This document shows positions 22,821 through 35,861 of a stretch of 64,000 nucleotides of DNA, one piece after another. The stretch spans positions 8,255,331 to 8,319,330 of the forward strand of contig JAKCOZ010000003.1 of the NCBI GenBank assembly GCA_022605955.1. The letters run 5' to 3'. Position 1 is the first letter of the stretch, and every line of letters begins with the position of its first letter. The position numbers and the translations under genes are program-made. This DNA is from Rallus limicola (Eukaryota; Chordata; Aves; Gruiformes; Rallidae). The notes beneath the pieces were generated by a model. It was not told where the DNA came from and ran no database searches. It saw only the letters and a program-made list of their open reading frames with translations.

Positions 22821-25800
22821 ATGACATAGTGAAAATCTCTGGCACAGTGGCTTAAGTGACTGGGATGTGAGCAGGCACAGCTGTTCCACATTGTGACTGT
22901 CTTAAAAGTTTCTGTACCAACATACAAAGAAAATGTCCTCTATTATTTCATTCAGCTTTGTCTGCGGCAAAATACTAGATGGAATCAATGTGCCTTTACA
23001 CTTCAGCATACTACCTGTATACTGTGTTTCAAAATGTCCATAAAATTAAAGGAGTCCTTTTACTTCATGCTGTCTTCATCTTTAGTGAATTATAATTTCC
23101 TTGAGTGTCTCACAGCAGATACTGAAATATTCTCCCACATGTTACTATTTTTTGATAGCGTAATACTACCCACATATAAGAGATGAACCAGGATCCTACT
23201 GTGTTTTGAACTATTGGAACACAGAACAAATAATTTCTTGACCTTCAGAATTAATGAAGTCTTGTGTCTATTGGTGTTTCCTTTCATGTTTGAGTTTCCA
23301 TGTGCATTCTTTGATGACTAGGGAAAAAAGTACTTATTACGAAGATTCCATTTTACTGAAGGCTTTGCTAGGATCCTTCTTGTAGGTTTGTTTATACAAA
23401 ATTAATAGGAAATTACTGCCTTTTGAGATACAAACCTCTGTCAAATTTGGTTGAAACTGATGAGCTTGTTCAAACAGGTAGGAAGAAATCAATCCATGGC
23501 CAGTGAGCATGGCTACTATAGCCTCCTTCATTTAAGAAACAAAACTATCACAGCTACCTGATCCGAGAAGCGTACAACACGAAAAAAATCAAAGAAGACA
23601 GCAAAAGTCTTTGGCAAGTAAGGATGCTCAAAAAGACATCCCCAAAGAACTGGTCAGAGTCAGAAGCATGTGAGCATTGCCTCTTCTGAAACGCTGTCAT
23701 GAGAATGATGCAGGAATTTGAAGGAGGATAATGAGGTTCTGCAGGTGTTCATAGGACAGCTCTAGTTAGAATAAAGGGGCGAACAAAATCAAGCAGATAA
23801 TGATGATGATTTAAACTGAATTATCATCAAAAATAAGTCATCCTCTGATATGAGCAGGCAGACCCTATATTTGGGCTATTTTTGGTGTGGAATTCCATTC
23901 ACGTTGCATATAATCTGAGAAACAAGTACTGTTTCTACAAATTAATTTGTTGATGTCTTTAAATTAATGATGGCTACTGTTCTAAGGTTAATCAATTAAT
24001 CTTTCAAAGACCCCGATTAAAAAGGAAACTTTCATATTATTCCAATGTGAAATATAAAAATATATATATTTTTTGTGAATAAATCCTTTGTTTTCAGGCA
24101 TCACACATCTGCAGCAGATACTAAACCCTTCTTTTACATTTAATTTGCCAAAATATTGAACAACAAACTTAGGTGACTTAAAGCATTTTCAATGCATTTC
24201 CTGCGTTGTTCAACCTCTAATATTAATATACAAGATGCCTTGATTACATGATTCTGGAAAAACTCCACCATTTATGACTCCTAGAAGTCCACAAAGACAT
24301 CAGTGGATGTTCAAAGCCTCAGAGATAGGGAGAAACACAACTCAGTAACAGTAAAAATAAGAATGAGAAAAAGATTAGGAATAACCATAGCAAAAAAATT
24401 GAAGTAAGCCTACTCATAAGAATGAGAAAGAAGGCAACTTCTTTCACCTTTTGTAGCTAAGAACCAGAAATCATTATTTCTGTTTAACAGTATTGGAAAG
24501 TCGTTGATCAGTTCAATGAAATTAAGGCACTGAAGAACCACTGATAAGTCAGAAACATTATTTTATCTAGCTACCATAAATAGTAGAAGACCATTTCCAG
24601 GGAAAGGCTAAACTGGGCTTTTTTATGGGATAGGCGTCTAAGTGTTTTTCTCTGTAGGTAAGGCATACAGCAATAGATGATTTTCTACTAATCACTATAC
24701 TTTATTCCTGTTTGCAGTTCTTCCTTGCTACTTCAATGGTTTAAAATCTTCCAGTTCCCACTAGTAGAATGTATGGATTCCAGACATACTGCATATCTGA
24801 AGATAAGGGCTGGTATGCTGCCCTGTCAAACTCCACAGTAGTTTTATCATTCACTGTACTTGGAAAAGAATCCATCCCTCTATGTGAGAACCACTGCATT
24901 TTAAAGTAGTGCTTTAAAAATAAATTAAAAAAACCCCTTCACTACCTCAAAACATATAAATTGCTTACTGCTAGCTGGAGGGAGGAGGGAGAACTCATTT
25001 CAGAAGTTGTTTGCTAAAAGGCATGAACTCAGAAACAGTCAGCCCTGATAACTCACTTATGTTTTCCATTGAATAAAATATTTTGACATTTTTGTGGTTT
25101 AAATGAGAGCTGCTGAGAGCTGTTCATAGGCAATTCAAATTCTAGTCACTGTAGGCTGGCATGAATTCATACCAGCATCTTCCCCTGTCAATTACCCTGT
25201 CAGGCCAACCTCCAATTCACTCTGTTGGTGTGGAGATGGAGAAAGCAGCACAGACAGAAAGTGTGTAGGTCTTCCCACCCCTGGAGGGCTCTCCAGGATG
25301 ACCTGGTCCTTGCAAACAGTAGCTAGAGTAAATCACACTTATGCTTTCCCTCCTGCTCCTTGCAGTCAGTGAGCAATGCTTGAGCTGTGAATCAGGACCT
25401 AAACTCACCTTCCAGTGCTGAAATATTATCTGTCCAAGTCTGACTGTGTAAGGGAAAACTGCAACTTTGTTTGGTGCAAGACACCTGCAATCCATATGTG
25501 ATCCCCTGATGAGGTCTGCCAATGTGCCCATATGCATCCACTTTTTCCAGGAACTCCACTTTTTCCACTGCTCCCACATTTAAGTTATGCAAGAATAGCA
25601 TAGATGGGGAAAAGAGGCAGGACAAAGAACAGAGATAATGTTGTATAAATAACAAATATCCAAAGGTGTGGTGATAGGGAAAGTGTGGCAGGAAATGGGA
25701 CAGATATAGCAAATAACCTTGGGATAGACTGAATTTAATTTAATTTAATTTACTTGAGATTGTAACTATTCTTTGGTAGTGTTTATAAATATATACTAAG

Positions 25801-26282
25801 TGGCACTTTAAAGTCTACATCTGTCTTGTTAAGCAATGGAAGAGATATAGCAAAGGAACAGGGTTGTTGAAGCAAACAAAATCAGTTCTGAGGGGTCAGA
25901 GAGTTTTCCAAGATGGTAAAATATTATTATTACCTAGTGGGAAGTAGATTAAAGGATTGTAGTGTAAATTAACAACCACAGTAGATTGACGCTGTTAAAA
26001 AAATATGTACTTTTCAGGATGATTTTAGATAGCAGAAGAATGGCTTTTTTTGACAGAATGGCTAAGGAGGTTGTGGTAGGTAGAAGAAGAAAAGTATGAG
26101 GATAAAAACTTCACAAGAAGATGGAGGAACACGGTACCTTAGAGCTGTGAATGTGTGCCTTGCAGTGAAAGAAAATAAAAGAAAGAATTTTGACAGAGAC
26201 TTCAAGCAAATGAAGGGGTGGAATTGGCAATTTGATGAGTGGATTGGAATGAGGGGAGGTAGGAGGGTTGACACCCGTTTCT
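22821..26282. other. AT-rich unique DNA, no gene recognised
   Basis: A 3.5 kb stretch holding a (TTTAA)n microsatellite at 25731-25752 and little else that can be named. The part at 25140-25580 is more GC-balanced and carries a minus-strand frame of 120 codons with no recognisable domain. Its tryptophan-rich start comes from a short direct repeat containing CCACTTTTTCCA (about 25537-25570). Confidence 0.5.
25731..25752. repeat. (TTTAA)n microsatellite
   Basis: About four tandem TTTAA units in otherwise unique sequence. No transposon tail is attached. Confidence 0.8.
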
Positions 26283-26810
26283 GGACACAAGTATAAATCA
26301 GGAGAGGAGTGTCTGGAGATCAGCCCTGCCAACAGGGATCTGGGGATGCTGTTTGGCTGCAGACTCAGTAGGAATCAGCAGTCTGCCCTGGCAGCCAAGA
26401 GGGCAAACTGCATCCTGGGGGTTATCAACACAGCATCACCAGCTGGTAGAAAGAGGGGATTTTCCCAATGTATTTAATAATGGTACAACCTCAACTTGAG
26501 TGGAGTGTGTAGTGCTGAACCCCATGATTTAAGAAGGACAACGATGGTCCTTGAATTTGTCCAGAGAAGAGCAACAAAGATGGTGAAAGGGCTGGAATGA
26601 ATGTCCTGTGATGATCACCTGAGGGCATGTGGCTTGTCTAGTTAGAGAAAATGAGGCTGAAGGGATGACCTCATGGCTCTCTACAGCTTCCTGAGGAGGG
26701 GACATGGAGAGGGAGGTGATGAGCTCTTCTTCCTGGGAGCCAGTGATAGGACACATGGGAATGGCTCAAAGCTGCACGAGGGAAGGTTCAGACTTGATAG
26801 CAGGAAAATA
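26283..26810 (+). mobile_element. Old CR1 LINE fragment lacking its 3' tail
   Basis: CR1 ORF2 similarity runs from the block before the C-terminal domain (GEECLEISPANRDLGMLFGC-like, 26301 onward) through EFVQRRATKMVKGLE-like codons near 26550-26600 to the GASDRTHGNGSKLHEGRF segment (26730-26795). It then stops inside ORF2, directly at a CTC/CTT tract, and the expected 3' UTR and tail are absent. It is the same subfamily as the copy at 20003-20458. LINE copies are normally truncated at the 5' end, so loss of the 3' end implies a later deletion or expansion of the tract. Confidence 0.85.
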
Positions 26811-26859
26811 TCTCCTCCTCCTCTTCCTCCTCCTTCTCTTCCTCCTTCTCCTTCTCCTC
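26811..26859 (+). repeat. CTC/CTT polypyrimidine tract
   Basis: About 49 bp of pure pyrimidine with CTC and CTT units follow the broken end of the CR1 fragment. The tract could have grown from a CTTCTT-rich stretch of the CR1 itself. Mirror-like purine/pyrimidine tracts of this length can form triplex DNA. Confidence 0.8.
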
Positions 26860-28270
26860 GGATGGTCATGTGGCACCTCCTCTTTCTCCCACACATTTCC
26901 CTCATTTTTTTGTTTAAAAGCACCTTATCCTTGAGATGAGGTCAAGCTTTTTCATTCTCATTTAAACTGCCTAATATTTCATACCAATTTGGAAAAAAAC
27001 TGCTTTTATTCACCTCAGACACAAGAAATCCCTAGGACTCTGCATTAAACTGCATAAACTGCTGCTGTTATTTCTGGAAAAAGTGCTCACCAGGACTCTA
27101 CAGCAAAGAGGAAAGTACAAATTATTATATATATATATTATTTCTTTTTTGTCATCGTATCAGGATCAGAGATAATAAAATAATCCCTAGTTAGGAAGAA
27201 GAAAACAAGTAGTCCATGTTAAGGCAGGAGCATTTCTCTTGCTTTGAAACAGAGGTTGACAGGTAAGATGAAAGAAAAAGCCTAATTATTTTAATTAAAA
27301 TATATGCACATATTTGAGTACAAATAAAAAGAATAAACTAAATCCTGCAGCTTAAATGTCAAATATATAGGAGTATTTCTTTTGACTGTGCTTTTCCAAA
27401 GCAAGTTTCTTTCGATCCAGCGTCATAGTAGAAGTCTCTCAAAGGAACATCAAAGCAGATACAAGTGTTTTTTAAAGCAGCAATACACTTGAAAAGACTA
27501 GGGAGGTCTAACACACCAAAAGTTAACACAAAACTGCCAATAACTATGGTGTGCTTACGAGACAAAAGTAAGCCTTTTCAGTGCTCCTACCATTCCTCAA
27601 GAAAGTAAGGATTTCTTCAGGAAGGAACAAAGGGGAAAAGTCTCTATTAGTCACTGACTTGGTCCTGTCTCAGAACTGAAAGGACAACAAGACTTTCAAG
27701 AGAGGTACCTTCTTAAACCTTTGTAGCTGTTTTGGAAATGAACATAGGTGTCCCCTAAGGCTTTTCTGGCTTAGAAACTGCATTCCCAATTCCCTGCATG
27801 ATAAATATTTACCTACCTCAGACCACTAGATTTGCTACTTGATATCTTAGGGGCTTGTTGGAAAGCCAACATTGCTGACTGCAATGTAGAAAAGAAATAT
27901 TGAAACTAGCCCTGTGTAAGAAGCAGGGCAAATGGATGTATGCAGTAAGACCTCTTCACTTTTGCAACCATCCTCACTGTTAGGTTAGTCTGCTGTGTAG
28001 GCACCTGAACGTCTCGAAAGAGGTCATTTCAGTGCTTTTGGAAAGAGACTGTTCTCAATTGCTAGTACATTTAAAAAGTCATAGAAGAGAAGGGAAGAGT
28101 AAAAGTGCAGAACTGAAGTGAAAACTCTCTTTCCACCATGTTGATATATGCTGAAGATGAATTGGTCATGATTAAAGGTGAAACAGTCCTTATCCTTACC
28201 AATTAATTATGTAGTTAATATAAATGAATCCTTATTTAATGAGGTCTGAGTCATTAGAATCAAGTTTGCA

Positions 28271-28300
28271 TAGATACAGATAGATAGAGAGATAGATATA
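28271..28300. repeat. Degenerate (GATA)n microsatellite
   Basis: GATA units interrupted by GAGA and CAGA. Short and imperfect, so it is probably an old array. Confidence 0.75.
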
Positions 28301-29282
28301 ATTGATGCTACAAAAGTGGAACTTTTTGTGGGAAATGAAGGTCACAGCTAGAGACAGGCACAGCTTTATTATTAAAGAGGTGCCAGACTCATTATTGATA
28401 TATTGCTCAGGGTATTGCTGTGATAATTCCATAGTTGAGGCTCCTGGGGGGGTTGATTAAAAATGTAAATGATTGCTTTTCTTGCTTGGAGAGAATGACA
28501 CACTGTACATACCATAAAGATTAAAGTAAAATAGGAATTATTGCCCACTCAGTGCTCTGTCTTCTGTAGACAGTAACTCCTCCTTGAGACAGGCACAGTC
28601 TGTCCCATGGTCAAGCACAGCCAAAAGGAAAAAGTAAATAAATAAAAAGGTAGAGGGAAAGAGATGTCTTTCTTTCAGTCCTCAGAAAAGCATAATTACA
28701 AAATACAGTTTATGTACAGTGGGAGAGAGGAAGATATATGCCCAGGATTCAGAAAGCTACCCAAGTCATCATGTAATTCTGTGTGTACAGAGCCCTCATG
28801 GACTTAGTTAAAACTATTAATTTGGTTCAGGTACTGCCAAGAGCAGGAGTTTTAGTATAAACTGCCATGAACAAAAGAGAGAGTCACATATTTCTTTAGC
28901 TAATTTACTGAGCCTAGTCATGAAGGTGCTTTGGCTGTGGTATTTCAAGAACTGATCTTCTCTGCCAATGTGTTGGAGTGAGGAATAACAATGCTTCCTT
29001 GCATTCAAAGCAGAGGATTCTTTCTTTTGTGCCACAAATTGCATTTTCAGTAGATGAGATATTGTGGAAAGGTCTAGTTTTGGTTTGGCTGCTCACTAAA
29101 TGCGAAAGAAATGCGAAAGAAAAAAAAAAAGAGAAGATTACCTCCTACCTCTGGAAAGCAAATACTCTGTAAATTAGGTGTCCTGCCTGTTCAGATAGGG
29201 CACCAAAACAAGGTAGGAAAGATAATTTCTTTTAAGAGTTTAGAAAAATAAGACTGAAGTCTTCCAGAGAAGACCTGATCAT

Positions 29283-29340
29283 GTGTTTTGTTTTGGTTTT
29301 TGGTTTTTTTTTTGTTTGTTTTCTTTTGTTTTGCTTTTTT
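29283..29340. repeat. T/G-rich low-complexity tract
   Basis: GTTTT/GGTTTT-like units with a run of ten T. On the opposite strand it reads as an A-rich tract that could be a retroposon tail, but no retroposon body adjoins it. Confidence 0.7.
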
Positions 29341-32300
29341 CCCCAGAGAAAATACATATCACTTGTGATTTATGTTTATCAGCTAGAAAAAGTTCCAGAA
29401 CTATGCTCAAGATAGGAACTGATCATGGATCTTGAAAACAGAAAATTTGTTTTTTCTTAATGTAAAGACTTCCCTGAATCTGCCTCTGATAATGAAAATA
29501 AAGCTGAAAAGTAAAAGCTGCCAACTTCAGTCACAGGTGGCAACCTGTACGTGGAAGTGGTACTGCTGGTTGATGCACTTCTTTTGTTACTTTCATGGAT
29601 AGGAAATAAAAGCCCCTCTTGCTGTCACTGTTAGACTTCCAAAAGCAGTTAGGAAAAATCCAAACAAATTAAATTTAACTCAACTCCAAAAATAAAAACT
29701 AATGATTTCCTTCAGATTGTCTGCATTTGGATATACCCAGTGACTTAGAGAAACCAGAACAGTAGATAGATACACATTTGATCACGGCTATCTAACTGAG
29801 CGACTAACTCTTGTGACTAACAAAGAGAAAGGAGTTCCAGGATGAATATATGAATGTGAATTTGACATTGGTTTTTTTTCTCCTAATTGCTGGGGTTTTT
29901 TTTAGTATGTGTGTACCTGAACCTTAAAGCACCCAACGCAAAACAGAAAGAATCTGGAATTCACTATTTCACCATGAATTAAAATCTACTTGCACAGCGC
30001 TTCAGTTATTAGATCAGCTTGAGATCAAGAGAATGTGTGAACTAGTGAAGAAAAAGGCATGAAAAATTGTTCTTCACTCTTACTGAACATATAAATGTAG
30101 AAGTTGGGTTTTTCTTAATAATTAATTTTTTTCCTTCCATTGTGGGGAAGTGGAAAGGAAAACAAGGAAGCACATAACTGTCTATACATTCTCCATCTCA
30201 TTTAAATGCAACTGTCAAAACATCACAAATATAACTTCCATTCAAATGTCTTACAATTCCACAGTAGACCCCCACCATTCTAAATGATACTTATAGAAAC
30301 AGAGTGGTTTCTTGAGTAGCCCTTACACTTGAGTTAGTATCATTGCTAAGGAAAGAGGAAACAATATTGACTAAAGAAAGCAAAACATTAGAAAGACCCA
30401 AAACACAGTTGGTTGAGAGCAATGGCAAAATTCATCAGAGTGGAATTCAAATCACACAGGTATAATTAAAAATTAAACTTTTCAATGAAAAAAATGATCT
30501 TGTCTATGCTTGAAATATATACTTGAAAAAACTTGAAAAGACTTACAATCTACACTAGATTTTAAGAAAATGTTTGTCTAGCTAAGATCCGTTTTTTTTT
30601 TACATTATATCTTCTTAAAAAAAGAAAATTATAAACAACAGGAGTCTCTGCTTTGGCTTCTGGAAAAGCTTCACAAGTGGCCTTCCTGCAAATCCTCTAG
30701 CCTAAGCAGAGCTGAAAGCATACAATAGGCTGCAGAAGACTTTCTTCACTTTCAGAGTGGACTGTTGTGTCACTGCTAAAACAATCCATGAGAGTTTGTC
30801 TATATTGTCTACTCAGGCATGGCATCAAGAACAGAAAAAGCAATACAATTCTGCAAAAAAAAGGGAGTACAACATGATTACTTTCTAGCAGAATAAATCA
30901 ACTCACCACTCATCTGTCTTGTTAAATTTTTGACCTCATCTCATCTCCCCGCTTCAATTTCCTTCATGACATTTTAGCCTTCTGTTCCTCTGGTTTTCCC
31001 CTTTGTTCATGTGTTTCATTTTGAGACAGAGTCTCTTATTGACCCTTTTACAAAAAGCTAAGCCAAAAGTACTCCAGACAATACATTTGAGGAGAAGGGT
31101 GCCAGAATTAAAATGTTTGCCATCACTGAAAGTGAACGTGATTTATATATTCAACTCAGCAACTGAGAGGAACAATGCAAGTCTGGAATAGCATTGGTCA
31201 GTATTCCTAAGAAAGTCCTTTTCCAAGGAATCACGATGATGAAAGGTATTTTGAACATATTTTTCTATGGTAAATATATATGGGATACATATTTTTGTGC
31301 TTACATATTTGGTATAGATCCCTCTCATACCTTCAGGATGCCAGTATAACTTACTTTATAGAAACGATTATTTTTTTTCAGCCCCCAAATCTTTACATGT
31401 TGTCTCAACAAATGACATTTGATTTGCAGTCTTCTTATGTAAGAGGAAACAAACAATTACAGATGCCCAATTACTATTTCAGGCACTGAAGTCTTAACTA
31501 GGAATCTGGTTCTGATGGACTCTGCCCTAAGCCAAACTTCAAGGCATGCTGATACGAGATTAATGGAGACAAGATTTCACTGTCATTGGTAACAGAGATA
31601 CAACTGAAGAGCCAGGGGCATATTCAGGGTTTATTTGAGATGGACCTAGATAATTCAGATCTAAGTCTTGTAATTTGCTCTATATGCACTAAATCATAAG
31701 AACAATGTGCCTACTTATATACTATAAAGAAACATAAAGCTGTCCAACTTCTAAACAAGACTTAGATAATGATCTGATAGGTTTGGAGGCAGAAAATGTA
31801 AGGTAGTCAAAATGACCCTCAAGTTAGTTAAGGACATCTAATAACCCAGAGAAAGCTTAGAAAGCACTGAATATACATTTGCAATGGAGCAAGCTAACTA
31901 GCATACTATTTCCCCTTCAAGAATGTACAACAGAAAAAAGTTTGTTTTCAGAGTGACAGCTGATTTTGGGGGTTTGGTTCCAAAGTTCCCATCTCCAGGT
32001 GGAAGGGGTTATCCAGCATGGGGCTAGGGGGGCCTGACAGTGTATCTCCAGCCCTGTTATCATTCCACCTCATTCAAAATCATTATCAGCACTGCCTTTT
32101 GATACAGGACTGAACTTTTCCATGGTGTGAAAAATGTAAAGAACTTTCTGCATTCCTGATTTAGTCTTCTAAAAGGTTTACTTTAATGAATACCAAACCA
32201 GAATCACCCTCACTCTGTTGTAAACCCTCTTCACTGTCCTTGGGCAATGAAACATCCTGTCTGCAGATTGCTTGCAGAGCCCCCCATGAAGCTTCTCATT

Positions 32301-32587
32301 GTTTGATTGCCAGGGAAGTCGAGCTGTCTCCTCACTCCACTTATTTTTAGTATGGCAGGTGTTATCCAACTGCATCATATAGATTTTTCTAATACTGGTG
32401 TCAGGAAAATATTGACTTCTGTTATTAGCTTAGGAGCTTCCTTATGGTGGAAGTGTAGAAACATTTGATTTCTAAGAGGTGTGAAGAGAAGGAAGGAACA
32501 AACAGGCATCCAAAACTGAAAAAACCTGAAGTTCTCGTCCTAATGAGATCTCAGAACAAACATTTCTATCCTCTATAAAAATAGATA

Positions 32588-32639
32588 AACCAACAACCAA
32601 CAACCAACCAACCAAACTAAACAAACAAAAAACACAACC
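32588..32639. repeat. CAAC/CAAA-rich low-complexity tract
   Basis: Tandem AACC and AAAC units. Strongly strand-asymmetric, with almost no G or T over about 50 bp. No linked element was found. Confidence 0.75.
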
Positions 32640-34569
32640 CCAAAAACATCTGGATATCCTCTATTTAGCTAGAAATAGAGCTGATTTACCAGAGATAATA
32701 TTTCAAAAGTGTTGGGAGGTAATGCAATACACTGTAAAGCAAGATAATTGAAGGGAGGGGATAATTAGTCTTCATGTGTTTCCTGATTTCCTTCTTCACT
32801 CTATGACACATGACACAAATAAATTTACCAATAACAATTTAATTTATCACTAGCCAACTACCAGCCCTAGTAAGTCCTCCAACTGAGAAAGTTTTGCCAC
32901 TCAGAAATGCTCCTCTCAGCTAAAATTGGAGAACACAGCCAAAAGTTGTCTATCTTGATTAAAGGGAGCTGAAATTCTACTTATAAAAGGGCTATCTGAC
33001 TTTAGAATTGATAATGTTTTCTCTTGGTTGCCAAGACAGCCCTCAGGTATCTGTGCTCAGACTACCATGACATCTTTCTCGAGCTTGCCAGCTTTACCTC
33101 AGTATTTTTTCCCCTCCATACTAAGCATAAGAGTCTTGCAAGTCCTGAGGTGAGGTCTGTAGACTACACACTACCTGGAAATTGTGTAAAGGAGACATCT
33201 CCACCTACCTATAAAAAAATTAAATTAAATCTTTACAGATTTGGAAGCAGAAGAACTTGGACACTGGGGACATTTACAGATATATGCAGTTAATACCTCA
33301 TAGCTTCTTGTAGCTTGGACAGGCACATTTAAATCTAAGTTAGAATTTGTTGACTTAGTTTAAAAATATTTATGTCTGGAAACCAAATGTCACCTTCTAC
33401 CTCCTAAGAATTTCCTGAATTTGGAAAGGATATAAAGGTCCTTGGACTACACTCTGAAACAGCTATGTTGGAGCCTGCTGAGCCATTTGTGTAAGGAGAC
33501 AATGGCTGGCATTACAGTGGCAGCAAAGGAATCTGAAGCACTGGCTTTCAGGGGCCCATAAAGTCCATAAATACTTCTTTCCTTTGGAAAAGTTCTGCAG
33601 AATATGAGATGTATAACATTTTCTCCTTGAGGTGTGACTATCAAATGCTCTCTTCAGACAATGTATTTTGGCTACTCCAGTAAATATTCAGATATTAAAA
33701 TGAGACTGCATTTTCATAGTGCTTTAAATTCATACGATGGTATCTAAGTAGTATTTCTGGTAATAGCTCCCTCATTATATATGGTAGATAGTGACAATAC
33801 ATAATGTTTTTTTATTATGTAATTGTACATCAAATAATTGTAGTTATAAATATTTATTCCTTATTATTAATTATTGTAGCCACATATCCCTCCTCTTCAA
33901 TTAGCATCACTAATTTCTCCTCTGCAAGAATTCAAAAAAGTAGGCAGTTTCCAGTCAAAAGAGTAAACAACCATCTTGTCCCTCATTTTACACATCACCA
34001 ACACCCAGGTAGAAGGAATGCTGCCCAAATGGTAAACAAGTGTCCACTTATGATGCTAGATCATGAATCAACATCATTGGAAATGTTGATGGAATCTTAG
34101 ATCTGTGGTAAAAAAAATCCAAGGTGATACTACTGTTGCTGTTTTCCTTTTAAGCAGCAAGGATAAAAAGAGAGGTTGTGAAGTAAGGCACCCAAACAAG
34201 TTAAACAATCCCATGCTTTGAGACATGAATTGAATGCCTCGGCTGAAGCAGCAGCCACATGGACATTTCTGGCATTTGATCTTCCTTTGAGCTCTGGAAA
34301 ATAATCAGTAATGGTTTCCAAGTTTCACTGTTTAAAGAAAACAGGTCAGTACACTCTGAGGAAACAATGCTTCTATTTTATACCGTGAGTATATTTTTAA
34401 ATGCAGAATATGTCCATTATCTCTGTCAAATTTGTAAACCACTTCTTGAAAGACTTTGAGAGACATAGCACTGCTCTGCTGAGATAACAAATTACTTTTG
34501 AGAAATTGGGCTCACAGTATACTTTTTCTAAAAATACTTTTTCCACTTATTGTGATCAGTCTTCAAAGT

Positions 34570-35861
34570 TGGTATCAGGTACCAAAAACATAGAGATGCG
34601 TCTCTGATATGACAAATTCTATACTATTCCAATTTGCACAACCAGTGATGCTCTGAAGCATTTGACGATGGTCACAGCGCCTCTGGGAATCACATTTAGG
34701 AGAAAAAACCCCTGCAAGCAGTGGCTTTTTGCCACCAGAGAAGGGAGTGAGATGTAACAAGCTGTGCAGACACCAAAGCCAGGGAGGGGGGGAAGGAGGC
34801 GCCCCAGGTGCCAGAGAGAAAGATGTCCCAGCAAGCCATGGAGAAACCCATGGTGGAGCGGGTGTCCCCCCACAGCCCATGTCAAAGGCTGAGACCCCAC
34901 CTGCAGCTGGTGGACAAGCCTCATGCTGGATGGAGCAGGTGGAGACATACAGGAGATGCTGTGACCCACGTTGGAACAAGCCTCTGCCAGCACTTCCAGC
35001 CCATGGAGAGACATAGAGACACAGAGATGAGCAACGGAGAGAATTGTGCTGGAACGGGTTTGCTGGGGGGAGGCTGGTGACCCCATGGAGGACTGGGACT
35101 GAGAGACATTGTAATTTATTATTGCCTGCCATAGCAGTGACCCACACCAGGGCAGCTGGTGAAGAGCTAAAGCCCTGTGGGAAAGGACTCACGTTGGAGA
35201 AGTTCGTGAAGGACTGTCTCCCCTGGGTGGGACCTCACAGTGCAGCATGGGGAGGGTGTGGAATGAATGCCTTCCCCCCCGGCCAAGAAGGAAAGCAATT
35301 TGTGAGGAACTGACCAAAGCCCCCATTTTCCCAGTCCCTGCCCCTCCTTGTGCCCCAGTGTGGGGGGGGAAGAGGGGTCTAAAATCATGACTAAAGTGAA
35401 GTCTGCTAAGAAGGCAGGGGTTGGGGAGTGGGGGGCGAGGTAGAGGTGTTTTAAGATCTGGAAAACAGCTCATGAAGAAATGACTGAAAACCCCATTTCC
35501 CCAGTCCCTACACCCCCAACCCCATGCCACAATGTGGGGCAAGAATGGAGCAAAATCATGACTAAAGTGAAGTCTGCTAAGAAGGGAGGGGTGGGGGGAA
35601 GGTGCTTTAAGATCTGGTCGCGCTTCTCGTTATCTGACTCTGGTTTCACTGTGTGTGTAGTGTAATATATTAGATAGTTTTCCTTCCTTCATTCTGTGTT
35701 GCGTCTGTTTTGCCCATGACATTGTTTATGGGATGATCTCTCCCTGTCCTTATGTTGACTCCTAAGCCTCTCTATATGTACTTTCCCCCCATCCAACTGA
35801 AAAGGGGAGTGATAGACCGACTTTGTTGGGAGTCTGGCCTCCAGCCAGGCCTAAACCACCA
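34570..35861 (+). mobile_element. Long ERVL-type avian LTR with internal tandem duplication
   Basis: A sharply GC-richer block within AT-rich DNA. I recognise it from memory as a long avian ERVL-type LTR. Diagnostic parts include the CACCAAAGCCAGGGA and CCAGGTGCCAGAGAG blocks near 34770-34820, GGAAAGGACTCACGTTGGAG (35180-35199) and GAAGGACTGTCTCCC. Later come a degenerate polyadenylation region (AATATA at 35664-35669 where AATAAA is usual), TGATCTCTCCCTGTCC (about 35734-35749), and an end in CCAGCCAGGCCTAAACCACC. The 3' boundary near 35861 is fairly firm; the 5' boundary is approximate. No internal retroviral genes flank it, so it is probably a solo LTR. A segment of about 160 bp is duplicated in tandem inside it. 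Confidence 0.8.
35301..35617 (+). repeat. Tandem duplication (period about 156-171 bp) inside the LTR
   Basis: Two copies, roughly 35301-35461 and 35471-35617, share landmarks in the same order. TGACCAAAGCCCCCA (35311) pairs with TGACTGAAAACCCCA (35481). AAAATCATGACTAAAGTGAA (35381) pairs with the same string at 35552. TTAAGATCTG (35451) pairs with 35607. The period falls from 171 to 156 through small indels in the G-rich middle, so the duplication is not recent. The second copy is closer to the usual LTR form at its end. Confidence 0.85.

Larger units (their letters stand above)
26860..34569. other. AT-rich unique DNA with microsatellites, no gene recognised
   Basis: Nearly 8 kb without an identifiable transposon. 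Named low-complexity parts are a short AT run (27127-27138), a degenerate GATA array (28271-28300), a T/G-rich tract (29283-29340) and a CAAC/CAAA-rich tract (32588-32639). Open frames are under 100 codons and lack recognisable domains. No RNA gene was seen. Confidence 0.55.

Noticed and set aside
22821..22960. Search for a primer-binding site and gag start after the LTR at 22251-22820
   Set aside because: Nothing resembling a tRNA-complementary site or retroviral coding sequence follows, so a full provirus is not supported.
25217..25579. Minus-strand frame of 120 codons with a tryptophan-rich start
   Set aside because: The repeated residues come from a short direct repeat in the DNA, no domain is recognisable, and the overlapping frame at 25392-25712 is equally open.
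34575..35192. Minus-strand frame of 205 codons and an overlapping 155-codon frame
   Set aside because: Both lie antisense to the GC-rich ERVL-type LTR. Low stop density there follows from base composition, and the translation has no recognisable domain.
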